DNA of 14,367 nt from Solobacterium sp. (GCA_016284975.1 JAEEPV010000216.1:1-14367), one strand, 5' to 3'. Numbered from the stretch's first letter, positions 7,720 to 14,227 are shown. Program-made: numbers and translations. Notes: generated from the letters alone by a model not told the origin.

Positions 7720-8501
7720 GTCATATTCTCCTTCTTCTCATAAACCGGATGAAATGCCGGCCGGTTCCGGCAGACTGGTACTGCTGTCGTTTCGCAGCGC
7801 CGTCTTGATTCAAGTTCGGAATAGATCGTTCCGTATTTGGAAAAGGTCTGTCGGTAAAGCTTCAGTTCGGTAAGAATCTCTGTCAGCCAGAGCGGATAAC
7901 GATCCGAAACTTTAATCTCCATGAGGACATCTTCCTCATTCGTGATCATTTTTTCCTCTCCGGTTTTATGCAGAGACAGATGATCAAGCCGATAGCAGAT
8001 ATCTGTATCGAAGGTGATCCGCAGATCCCTTTCTTCGATGCCGGAGAACGCTTTTCGATGGTAGGCAATGAACATCTTCTGTGCCAGATTTCCTCGTTTC
8101 ACCAGATAATCGATCTCCCTGGCAATCTGGCTGTGATCTTCCAGCGGCTGATGTTCATTCATATATGCGCTGGCTTCCTGTTCACTTACCGCAATCCGTC
8201 GTTTGACGCCGGTGGTTTTGAACTTCTTCTTGATTTCCAGAAAGCACGGAGTCTGTTCATCCGGTTCTCCATAGGTTCTTAACCGAAGTTTTTCCTTGTA
8301 CTGAGGATGACCCAGGCAATTGATGATCAGTGCATTATCCGGTGTATCGTAATAGATATTGTGCAGATCATATTCCGGGTAGACATCCTTTTTCAGGTGC
8401 GGCATTGCTTTTTTGAGAAATAGCTCTGCCTGCCTGCGGTTCATCGGATACTTGTGTTCTACCCGCATCATGGTTGCTTCAAACATAGCCTCTCTGTTCA
8501 T
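7701..8501 (-). CDS. VTC-domain (polyphosphate polymerase-type) protein
   Basis: This 266-residue protein has the VTC tunnel fold, the catalytic type that in yeast Vtc4 polymerises ATP gamma-phosphate into polyphosphate. The paired basic and acidic strand motifs of the triphosphate-tunnel fold are present: VEHKY (14-18), NIYYDTPDN (48-56), KLRLRTYG (71-78), EIKKKF (89-94), VKRR (99-102), YHRKAF (147-152), LMEIKV (193-198) and SKYG (221-224). The start is the ATG at 8501 because a perfect AAGGAGG lies 7 bases upstream. A longer open frame to 8648 would cross the previous gene's terminator. The protein has no membrane segment or SPX domain, so it probably acts at the inner face of the membrane with the co-encoded DUF4956 protein. 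That it makes polyphosphate, rather than another phosphate polymer, is inferred from the family. Confidence 0.9.
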   Translation of the reverse strand: MNREAMFEATMMRVEHKYPMNRRQAELFLKKAMPHLKKDVYPEYDLHNIYYDTPDNALIINCLGHPQYKEKLRLRTYGEPDEQTPCFLEIKKKFKTTGVKRRIAVSEQEASAYMNEHQPLEDHSQIAREIDYLVKRGNLAQKMFIAYHRKAFSGIEERDLRITFDTDICYRLDHLSLHKTGEEKMITNEEDVLMEIKVSDRYPLWLTEILTELKLYRQTFSKYGTIYSELESRRRCETTAVPVCRNRPAFHPVYEKKENMTCLTQS

Positions 8502-8549
8502 GGGATTCCTCCTTACAGCGAACAGAATATCGTCTGAATCTGGGGTCTG

Positions 8550-8577
8550 TTTGAATGAAGTGTGAATTTTATCTGAA
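8550..8577 (-). promoter_or_regulatory. Three TTCANA direct repeats at 11-bp period (PhoP-box-like)
   Basis: On the minus strand, TTCAGA, TTCACA and TTCAAA begin at 8577, 8566 and 8555, exactly 11 bp apart. The Bacillus PhoP box is a set of TT(A/C/T)A(C/T)A hexamers at this spacing; one copy fits fully and two miss one base. A weak -10 (GATATT, about 8526-8531) would lie about 20 bp downstream, with the VTC ribosome binding site after it. This is suggestive and unproven. Confidence 0.4.
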
Positions 8578-8578
8578 T

Positions 8579-8606
8579 AAAAAAACGACCCGCTTTTCAG
8601 CAGATC
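8579..8606 (-). terminator. Intrinsic terminator of the D-lactate dehydrogenase gene
   Basis: The minus strand folds GATCTGCT with AGCGGGTC (8 bp, two G-T wobbles) around a GAAA tetraloop, then G and seven T residues. The stem begins inside the dehydrogenase stop codon, so the gene ends tightly and the VTC operon must start from its own promoter. Confidence 0.88.
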
Positions 8607-9588
8607 AGAGAATGATATGGGAAGATGGCCTGTCCTTCTCGAAGGCATCTACGGCGTCAAAGATACTTCGGACCATTTCCTCCACATTGGTTTCGGTATA
8701 AAAAGCTGTATGCGGAAGCACCAGGACATTCGGGAACGAACGCAGTTCCGAAAGATCCGGGTGATCAATCACCTGTCCGGAAAGATTGTAATAGTAGAGA
8801 CCGTTTTCATCTTCCAGAACATCCAGCGCACAGGCTCCGACTTTTCCGGATTTCAGCGCCCGGATCAAAGCTCTGGTATCGATCAGCTTCCCTCTTGAGG
8901 TATTGATAATCGTCACATGATCCTTCATCAATCCAAAAGCTTCCTCATTCAGAAGATGATGATTCTCCTCTGTCGCATTGGCGTGAACGGTGATGACATC
9001 ACTGTTCTGGAAGAGTTCTGAAAGAGTGCAGTACGTCCCGTATTGTTTCGCTTCTTCATTTTCAAAAACATCATACGCAAGCATCCGGCAGCCAAAGCCT
9101 GAGAGATGCTTCATGAGGGTTGTGCCGATCTTTCCGGTACCGATGATGCCGATGGTAAGCCTGGAAATATCCCGGCCGAGCTTCCCTTTCAGAGAAAAAT
9201 CCTGTATCTCAAAACGATTCATGATCTCTTTGATCTTCCGCTCGCACATTAAGATGCAAAGGATCGTATAATCCGCCACACCTTCCGGCGGATAGGAAAC
9301 ATTGGAAACACGGATGCCATATTTCCGACAGGCATCCAGATCAATATGATCATAGCCGATGGATCGTGTACACAGGTAACGGACGCCGAATTCGTGCAAG
9401 GTCCGGATGTACGGTTCACTCATCTCACATGGTGTGCAGGAAATGGCATCACACCCTTTGACCCGCTCCAGATTTTCCAGTGTCGGGTATTCCTCACTCC
9501 AGTCAAACGCAAATCCGTATTCCTCTGCGCATTTTTCCGCAGCAGGCAGTTCGTCAAACGGACGGAATGCATAAAAGAAGATTTTCAT
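8605..9588 (-). CDS. D-2-hydroxyacid dehydrogenase, VanH-like D-lactate dehydrogenase
   Basis: This 327-residue NAD-dependent enzyme probably reduces pyruvate to D-lactate, closing fermentation redox balance. The Rossmann motif GTGKIG is at 150-155 with Asp173 at the end of the next strand, which favours NADH over NADPH. The catalytic trio is Arg232 (NTSRGKLID), Glu261 (ALDVLEDENG) and His293 (LPHTAFYTE). The segments RSIGYDHIDLD (75-85) and EDENGLYYYNLSG (259-271), plus the HTAFYTE end, resemble VanH more than classic LdhA. No vanA, vanX or vanRS gene adjoins it and it is a single-gene unit with its own promoter and terminator, so a metabolic role is far likelier than glycopeptide resistance. 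GGAGGG lies about 10 bases before the ATG. Related 2-hydroxyacid substrates cannot be excluded. Confidence 0.9.
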   Translation of the reverse strand: MKIFFYAFRPFDELPAAEKCAEEYGFAFDWSEEYPTLENLERVKGCDAISCTPCEMSEPYIRTLHEFGVRYLCTRSIGYDHIDLDACRKYGIRVSNVSYPPEGVADYTILCILMCERKIKEIMNRFEIQDFSLKGKLGRDISRLTIGIIGTGKIGTTLMKHLSGFGCRMLAYDVFENEEAKQYGTYCTLSELFQNSDVITVHANATEENHHLLNEEAFGLMKDHVTIINTSRGKLIDTRALIRALKSGKVGACALDVLEDENGLYYYNLSGQVIDHPDLSELRSFPNVLVLPHTAFYTETNVEEMVRSIFDAVDAFEKDRPSSHIIL

Positions 9589-9608
9589 AGAAGCTTCCCT
9601 CCATGAGA

Positions 9609-9614
9609 ATTATA
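9609..9614 (-). promoter_or_regulatory. -10 box of the D-lactate dehydrogenase gene
   Basis: A perfect TATAAT lies on the minus strand between the upstream terminator and the gene. The predicted start falls about at 9602, right at the GGAGGG ribosome binding site, giving a leader of about 14 nt. No clear -35 hexamer is seen at 16-18 bp. Confidence 0.55.
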
Positions 9615-9648
9615 CGAAACATCCTGCCGCAGAATTGCTGAAAGAGCG

Positions 9649-9677
9649 AAAAAAAACATCCGCTTTCTGAGCGGATG
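9649..9677 (-). terminator. Intrinsic terminator of the tetR operon
   Basis: The minus strand has a perfect 8-bp stem (CATCCGCT with AGCGGATG, 5-nt loop) followed by eight T residues, starting 21 bases after the stop codon of the small helical protein gene. Confidence 0.93.
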
Positions 9678-9698
9678 CTTGATCCGAATCGCTGTCGG

Positions 9699-10046
9699 TT
9701 ACTTTTCAAGCGAATTCAGCTGATTCTGAAGCAGTTCCACCAGTTTGCGGTTGGACTGAATCAGAGCCATCAGATCCTTGACGTCTTCCATCGCCTTATG
9801 CTCGGCTGTGGAATTATAATACGCTTCTCCAAGGCGCATATAAGCCTTGTTCAGTGTACGGGTATGATCCCCGATTTCCGAACGGAGCTCCATTTTTTTG
9901 CGTTCCGCCTGGAAGGCAGCGGAGATGTCCTTTGTGTTTTCACGAACAAACTTCACGACTTTATCGCTCTGTTCATCAACATACTTTACCCAGTCTTCCG
10001 CTTCCTTTTTGAGTTCATCTGTGATTTTCTTGAATTCGTCTGCCAT
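9699..10046 (-). CDS. Small helical/coiled-coil protein of unknown function
   Basis: This 115-residue, highly charged protein is predicted almost entirely alpha-helical, with no signal peptide or membrane segment. The N-terminal half (about 1-50) is an amphipathic Lys/Glu helix. The C-terminal half contains MELRSEIGDHTRTLNKAYMR (52-71) followed by LGEAYY, then a leucine-rich tail, QSNRKLVELLQNQLNSLEK. The EIGDHTRTLNKAYMRLGEAYY pattern resembles small cytosolic Firmicute coiled-coil proteins with a 'LxxEIxxxxxxINKLYxxIGxxYY' core, none with an assigned role that I know. The ATG at 10046 lies 1 nt after the tetR stop (TAA-C-ATG) with AGGTAG upstream. A TTG at 10067 would add 7 residues and is less likely. 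As the only partner of tetR it is probably what the regulator controls. Confidence 0.8.
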   Translation of the reverse strand: MADEFKKITDELKKEAEDWVKYVDEQSDKVVKFVRENTKDISAAFQAERKKMELRSEIGDHTRTLNKAYMRLGEAYYNSTAEHKAMEDVKDLMALIQSNRKLVELLQNQLNSLEK

Positions 10047-10047
10047 G

Positions 10048-10614
10048 TTATCTACCTGCCTTTCCAATCAGTTCTTCAATCATTTTCCGGATCTCTCGGA
10101 TATCAGCTTCCGTATGGCTGGCAAGATCCGCAATTCCGCTGATAATCAGTTTGGAGAAGTATTCCGGATTCGGAATACTGGTCCGTTTCAGTTCATTTCC
10201 TTCCTTCAGAAGCTCACTCAGTTTTTCCGAAGCGATTTCCTTGGCTTCTTCGAGGCTTCTGGACGAAAGAATCGTAAGGTCGATGTTGTCATTTTTGCCG
10301 TGAAAGTTATCCCACATCATCCGGAACGATGCGATGGTATTATCGATAAACTCGTCCAGCTTGTCGTCATATTCCGCACTGGAGTCCAGTGACCGCTGGA
10401 TTGCAGCTTTGAAATCATTATTGTACTTCTCACAGATCGCATCGATCACATCGTCTTTGGACTTAAAGTAATAATAGAACAGCCCTTTTGCGACATCCAT
10501 CTCTTTTACGATGGCATTGATCGTCGTATCAACGACTCCGTTCTCCTTGAACAGCTTTTCCGCAGCGTCAATAAACTCATTGCGGCGCTCGTCTGTATCT
10601 TTCATTTCTTTCAT
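10048..10614 (-). CDS. TetR/AcrR family transcriptional regulator
   Basis: This 188-residue one-component repressor has an N-terminal TetR DNA-binding domain with the helix-turn-helix at about 30-51 (TTINAIVKEMDVAKGLFYYYF) followed by KSKDDV, a very typical signature. The remaining helical ligand-binding domain (about 60-188) is not assignable to a ligand. The ATG at 10614 has AAGGAG about 10 bases upstream. A palindrome overlapping its own promoter strongly suggests autorepression. The small helical protein gene follows after one base, so both form one transcript ended by a strong terminator. No efflux pump or enzyme gene adjoins it, which is unusual for the family. Confidence 0.93.
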   Translation of the reverse strand: MKEMKDTDERRNEFIDAAEKLFKENGVVDTTINAIVKEMDVAKGLFYYYFKSKDDVIDAICEKYNNDFKAAIQRSLDSSAEYDDKLDEFIDNTIASFRMMWDNFHGKNDNIDLTILSSRSLEEAKEIASEKLSELLKEGNELKRTSIPNPEYFSKLIISGIADLASHTEADIREIRKMIEELIGKAGR

Positions 10615-10637
10615 GATCCGCCGCTCCTTTCACGGTT

Positions 10638-10666
10638 AGAATACCCGTTGACTGACCGCCAGTCAA
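10638..10666 (-). promoter_or_regulatory. tetR promoter with overlapping palindromic operator
   Basis: On the minus strand the -35 is TTGACT (10661-10666), followed by a 17-bp spacer and the -10 TATTCT (10638-10643). The 19-bp inverted repeat TTGACTGGCGGTCAGTCAA (10648-10666) has perfect 7-bp arms around a 5-bp centre and covers the -35 and most of the spacer. This is the usual geometry of a TetR-family operator that blocks RNA polymerase. Confidence 0.8.
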
Positions 10667-10682
10667 TAGAAGAAATGAATTA

Positions 10683-10712
10683 TGTGAAAACTGCGTATTT
10701 TTCACATTTTTT
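10683..10712. terminator. AT-rich hairpin between the fumarase operon and tetR
   Basis: TGTGAAAA and TTTTCACA (10683-10690, 10699-10706) form an 8-bp stem with an 8-nt loop. On the plus strand six T residues follow (10707-10712), so it fits a terminator for rightward transcripts. On the minus strand, where the fumarase genes end 10 bases earlier, only a mixed TAATTCATTTC follows, so termination there would be weak. It may instead be a protein-binding palindrome. Confidence 0.45.
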
Positions 10713-10715
10713 GGT

Positions 10716-11258
10716 TTATGGTTTCAGATCATCTTCCAGATCGTAGATGTCATTCCCCTGTACATCAATGCCCACAAAACACGGGAAATCCTTCAGTGTC
10801 AGGCGGACGATTGCTTCGGCAAGCAGGTCATCAAATGCGACCGGTTCACTTTCAATGATGCAGTGTGACAAAAGCGCTCCGGCTCCGCCGCAGGCAACAA
10901 AATACACTGCGCCATATTTACTGATTTCGTCCTTTACCGCATCACTGCGTCTGCCCTTTCCAATCATCACCCGAAGTCCCTCCTCCAGAAGCATCGGTGT
11001 ATAGGCATCCATCCGGCTGCTGGTCGTAGGCCCGGCCGACCCGATCGCATGCCCATGGCAGGCTGGTGTCGGGCCGACATAATAGATCGCCGCGTTGTTC
11101 AGATCAATCGGCAGCGGCTCTTCGCATTCAAGCATATGTACGAGGCGTTTATGCGCTGCGTCGCGGGCCGTATAAACCACGCCGCTCAACAGAACCTCTT
11201 CTCCTGCTTTCAAAGAGGTTCTTGTTTCTTCATCCATCGGTAATGTCAGTTTTTTCAT
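10716..11258 (-). CDS. Class I fumarate hydratase, beta subunit (C-terminal catalytic domain)
   Basis: This 180-residue subunit is the C-terminal domain of a two-subunit Fe-S hydro-lyase that interconverts fumarate and (S)-malate. The family signature GPTTSSRMDAYTPMLLEEGL lies at 76-95, with IGKG (99-102) and FVGIDVQGNDIYD (161-173) later. The Cys/His segment PACHGHAIGSAG (65-76) is also typical. The chosen start is the ATG at 11258, which overlaps the alpha-subunit stop by one base (TGATG); an AGGGAG lies upstream. The open frame extends 18 residues further into the alpha gene but without family similarity. The 1-nt overlap should keep the subunits in equal amounts. L-tartrate dehydratase has the same architecture and cannot be fully excluded. 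Confidence 0.92.
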   Translation of the reverse strand: MKKLTLPMDEETRTSLKAGEEVLLSGVVYTARDAAHKRLVHMLECEEPLPIDLNNAAIYYVGPTPACHGHAIGSAGPTTSSRMDAYTPMLLEEGLRVMIGKGRRSDAVKDEISKYGAVYFVACGGAGALLSHCIIESEPVAFDDLLAEAIVRLTLKDFPCFVGIDVQGNDIYDLEDDLKP

Positions 11259-12103
11259 CAGAGTCTGATCTCCCTGTGTCTGCACGCATGACAGCATATA
11301 TTGACTGCGCATGGCATTCCGGCAATATGCGTCGGAGCCGTTTCAATCCGAATCCCCAGCACGGTCGTATTTCCGTGAAGTCCCATCGGCCCGATCATAA
11401 GCTGATTTGCGGCTTCTTTCAGTTCTTCTTCCAGCTTTGCATAGCGCTCATCCGGATTCGGCTGAGACAGATCTCTCAGCAGTGCGTGTTTGGCAAGAAC
11501 GGTACTGTAGTCAAACGTTCCGCCCAGTCCTACGCCGACGATCATCGGCGGGCAGGCATTGGGCCCGGCAAGCCGGATCGTTTCCAGCACGAAGTCTTTT
11601 ACGCCCTGTTCTCCTTCGGATGGTTTCAGCATCTTCTGCCGGCTCATGTTTTCCGATCCGAAACCCTTGGCCGTCAGTTCGATCACCAGCCGGTCCCCTT
11701 CTGTGATATCGCAGTAGATCACGGCCGGTGTATTGTCTCTGGTATTGACACGCTCATAAAGCGGATCCTTTACAACAGAAGCTCTGAGAAAGTTTTCTTC
11801 ATACCCTCTTCTGACCCCTTCCTGAACCGCTTCTTTTAATGAACCGTCCGTAAAAGAGATTTCCTGTCCGGCATGAATCCATACGGTCACAAGACCAGTA
11901 TCCTGGCAGATCGGGATCTGTTCTTCACGGGCTATGGCCGCATTCTGCAGCAGCATGTCCATAGCTGCCCGGGACCGTTCCCCGCGTTCGTTCTTCAGTC
12001 CTTCTTCCATCCGCTCAAGGATGTCCGTACTATAGAAAAATGCCATCTCTCCGCATGCTTTTCGGACTGCTTCCGTGACTTCTGAAACCGATATTGTTCT
12101 CAC
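11258..12103 (-). CDS. Class I fumarate hydratase, alpha subunit (Fe-S domain)
   Basis: This 281-residue subunit carries the oxygen-sensitive [4Fe-4S] cluster of a class I fumarase. The three expected cysteine sites are visible: Cys66 in PICQDTG, Cys184 in GPNACPPMIVGVGLGGTFD and Cys270/271 in VNICCHACRH. GFGSENMSRQKML (147-159) and GPMGLHGNTTVLG (238-250) are further family motifs. The start is GTG at 12103 with AAGGAG 7 bases upstream. The gene diverges from htpG across a 145-base control region and shares a transcript with the beta subunit. In an anaerobe this would serve fumarate/malate interconversion in a partial reductive or oxidative TCA branch. The related tartrate dehydratase alpha subunit (TtdA) is the main alternative. 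Confidence 0.93.
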   Translation of the reverse strand: MRTISVSEVTEAVRKACGEMAFFYSTDILERMEEGLKNERGERSRAAMDMLLQNAAIAREEQIPICQDTGLVTVWIHAGQEISFTDGSLKEAVQEGVRRGYEENFLRASVVKDPLYERVNTRDNTPAVIYCDITEGDRLVIELTAKGFGSENMSRQKMLKPSEGEQGVKDFVLETIRLAGPNACPPMIVGVGLGGTFDYSTVLAKHALLRDLSQPNPDERYAKLEEELKEAANQLMIGPMGLHGNTTVLGIRIETAPTHIAGMPCAVNICCHACRHREIRL

Positions 12104-12132
12104 TCTCTGTCTCCTTCTGCTCAGATGAAAAT

Positions 12133-12138
12133 ATTATA
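12133..12138 (-). promoter_or_regulatory. -10 box of the fumarase operon
   Basis: A perfect TATAAT lies on the minus strand 29 bases before the GTG start, preceded by TG directly at -14/-13. A fitting -35 is not evident. The region upstream carries the small palindrome GTGCCCGGCAC (12148-12158), which could bind a regulator. Confidence 0.5.
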
Positions 12139-12158
12139 CATGAACGGGTGCCCGGCAC

Positions 12159-12187
12159 TTGAAGTTCTTATCGTTCGGTGCTATATT
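12159..12187 (+). promoter_or_regulatory. htpG promoter (sigma-A type, extended -10)
   Basis: TTGAAG (12159-12164), a 17-bp spacer and TATATT (12182-12187) form a standard housekeeping promoter. The spacer ends in TGC, giving an extended -10. The expected start, about 12194, lies inside the CIRCE element that follows directly. Confidence 0.75.
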
Positions 12188-12214
12188 TTAGCAGTCGGCA
12201 CTTGAGAGTGCTAA
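12188..12214 (+). promoter_or_regulatory. CIRCE heat-shock operator (HrcA binding site)
   Basis: TTAGCAGTC, 9 bases, then GAGTGCTAA. The consensus is TTAGCACTC-N9-GAGTGCTAA, so 17 of 18 arm bases match and the spacer is exact. It immediately follows the -10 box and covers the expected transcription start, where bound HrcA would block htpG transcription until heat shock. HrcA itself is not encoded in this window. Confidence 0.88.
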
Positions 12215-12248
12215 TATTTCAATCAATCAAACAGGAGGTACTGAAACT

Positions 12249-14195
12249 ATGGCAAAAAAACAGTTTAAAGCGGAGTCCAGGCGTCTGCTGGAGCTGATGA
12301 TCAATTCCATTTACACCAATAAGGAAATCTTCCTGCGGGAACTCATCTCCAACGCAAGCGATGCTCTGGACAAGCGTTACTATGAAGGTCTGACCGACAA
12401 ATCCAAAAATGTCGCAAAGAAAGATCTCTGGATCAAGATCTATCTTGATAAAGATGCCCGTACCATGGTCATTGAAGACACCGGTATCGGCATGGATGCG
12501 GATGAACTGGAAAAGAACCTCGGTACGATCGCCCGTTCCGGATCAGCCGAATTCCGTCAGGCACTTGAGAAAGACACTTCAAAGATCGATATCATCGGCC
12601 AGTTTGGCGTTGGCTTCTACAGTGCATTCATGGTTTCAAAGAAAGTTACCGTTGATTCCAGATCTGCCGGAGGCGATCAGGCATTCCGCTGGGTATCGAC
12701 CGGAGAAGACGGCTATACGATCAGCCCGATCGAAAAAGAATCCATCGGTACAACGATCACACTTGAACTCAAGGATGATACGGAAGATGAGAAGTACAGT
12801 GACTATCTGGATGAATGGACCGTTAAGAATCTGGTCAAAAAATACAGCGACTATGTCCGTTATCCGATCAAAATGGATGTGACAAAGTCCATCCCGGATC
12901 CGACCGATGAAAATAAGACGATCGATACAAAGGAAGAAGAAACACTGAACTCGATGATCCCGCTGTGGAAAAAGAATAAGTCCAAGATCACCGAAGAGGA
13001 CTACAACGAGTTCTACAAGGGCAAATTCTCCGACTGGGAGAACCCTCAGAAAGTCATTCACTATAACGTGGAAGGCAACATCAGCTATACTGCCCTGTTG
13101 TATATTCCTTCCAAGACACCGTTCAACTTCTATAACACGGAGTATGAATCCGGTATCCAGCTGTACTCCAAAGGTGTATTCATTCTCGACAATGCGAAGG
13201 ATCTTCTGCCGGATTGTTACAGATTTGTAAAAGGCCTTGTCGACAGTGACGATCTCAGCCTGAACATCTCCCGTGAGATTCTTCAGCAGGACCGTCAGGT
13301 CAAGGCACTTGCGAAATCGATCGACAAGAAGATCACCAAAGCACTTGAAGACATGCGTGACAAAGAGCGCGAGGAATATGAGAAGTTCTTTGAGAACTTC
13401 GGTCTCAACCTCAAGTACAGCATCTACAAGAGCTATGGCATGGAAAAGGAAAAGCTTCAGGATCTGCTGCTGTTCCGCTCTTCCAAGGAAGGAAAGTATG
13501 TAACGCTGAAAGAATACCGTGAGCGTATGGCGGAAGGTCAGAATGAGATCTACTATGCCTGCGGTGCAACCACGGAAGACATCGAAAAGCTTCCCGCACT
13601 TTCCCGCGTGAAGGAAAAAGGCTATGAGATCCTCTATTTCACGGATTCCATCGACGAGTTCATGATCAAGATGATGATGAACTATGATGAAAAGATGTTC
13701 CGCTCCGTCACAGAAGCCAACCTCGATCTTGACAGTGAGGATGAGAAGAAGGCACGTGAGGCAACCGCACTTGAAAACAAGGACCTGCTTGAGGCAATGA
13801 AGAATGCCCTCGGCACGAAAATTACCGATGTGCGCATCTCTTCCCGTCTCAGTGATGATCCGGTATGCCTTGTTGCAGATCAGGGCATGTCGATTGAAAT
13901 GGAAAAGGTGCTTTCGCAGGATCCGATGAACCGCGGCATGAAAGCTTCCAAGATTCTTGAGATCAACCCGAAGCACGCAATCTTTGCCAAGCTGAAGGAT
14001 GTCTTCACCGCGAATCCGGATGTGCTGAAGGAATATGCGGATGTGCTCTATGATCAGGCATTGCTGATTGAAGGGCTTCCGCTCGAAGACCCGGCCGCCT
14101 ATGCCCGCAGGATCGTTGATCTGATGGTCAACGCAGCGGTGCCTGCGGCAGAAAAAAAGGACTCCGAACCAGTCGAAGCCGAAATTGTTGAATAA
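12249..14195 (+). CDS. htpG: Molecular chaperone HtpG (bacterial Hsp90)
   Basis: HtpG is a cytosolic, dimeric ATP-dependent chaperone that remodels client proteins with DnaK. The 648 residues include the GHKL ATPase domain (about 1-215) with ELISNASDALDK (31-42; Glu31 catalytic, Asn35), DTGIGM (77-82) and the lid/GxxG segment GQFGVGFYSAFMVS (117-130). The middle domain has LYIPSKTPFNFYN and VDSDDLSLNISREILQQDR, the latter with the conserved arginine that contacts ATP. The C-terminal dimerisation domain runs to a short acidic tail, without the MEEVD of eukaryotic Hsp90. It is slightly longer than the usual 620-630 residues. The ATG at 12249 has a perfect AGGAGG about 10 bases upstream. It is the only rightward gene and is under a CIRCE-type operator. 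Confidence 0.98.
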   Translation: MAKKQFKAESRRLLELMINSIYTNKEIFLRELISNASDALDKRYYEGLTDKSKNVAKKDLWIKIYLDKDARTMVIEDTGIGMDADELEKNLGTIARSGSAEFRQALEKDTSKIDIIGQFGVGFYSAFMVSKKVTVDSRSAGGDQAFRWVSTGEDGYTISPIEKESIGTTITLELKDDTEDEKYSDYLDEWTVKNLVKKYSDYVRYPIKMDVTKSIPDPTDENKTIDTKEEETLNSMIPLWKKNKSKITEEDYNEFYKGKFSDWENPQKVIHYNVEGNISYTALLYIPSKTPFNFYNTEYESGIQLYSKGVFILDNAKDLLPDCYRFVKGLVDSDDLSLNISREILQQDRQVKALAKSIDKKITKALEDMRDKEREEYEKFFENFGLNLKYSIYKSYGMEKEKLQDLLLFRSSKEGKYVTLKEYRERMAEGQNEIYYACGATTEDIEKLPALSRVKEKGYEILYFTDSIDEFMIKMMMNYDEKMFRSVTEANLDLDSEDEKKAREATALENKDLLEAMKNALGTKITDVRISSRLSDDPVCLVADQGMSIEMEKVLSQDPMNRGMKASKILEINPKHAIFAKLKDVFTANPDVLKEYADVLYDQALLIEGLPLEDPAAYARRIVDLMVNAAVPAAEKKDSEPVEAEIVE

Positions 14196-14204
14196 GCAGA
14201 ATGA

Positions 14205-14227
14205 GGAATGACAAACGTCATTCCTTT
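14205..14227 (+). terminator. First hairpin after htpG
   Basis: GGAATGAC and GTCATTCC pair perfectly (8 bp) around an AAAC tetraloop, 10 bases after the htpG stop. Only TTTC follows, so it is a weak terminator or a 3' stabilising hairpin. Confidence 0.6.

Noticed and set aside
8502..8648. Longer VTC protein starting at the ATG at 8648
   Set aside because: It would overlap the dehydrogenase gene end and its terminator; the ATG at 8501 has a perfect AAGGAGG and matches the domain start.
8605..9588. Vancomycin-resistance vanH gene
   Set aside because: No D-Ala-D-Lac ligase, VanX dipeptidase or VanRS pair is adjacent, and the gene is a single-gene unit; similarity alone does not support resistance.
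10683..10706. Rex or CRP operator
   Set aside because: The half-sites look similar, but the 12-base spacing does not fit Rex (TTGTGAA-N4-TTCACAA) or CRP (TGTGA-N6-TCACA).
12155..12181. Second CIRCE copy formed by GCAC and GTGC upstream of htpG
   Set aside because: The half-sites are 19 bases apart instead of the required 13 between the GCAC and GTGC cores, and the flanking bases do not match.
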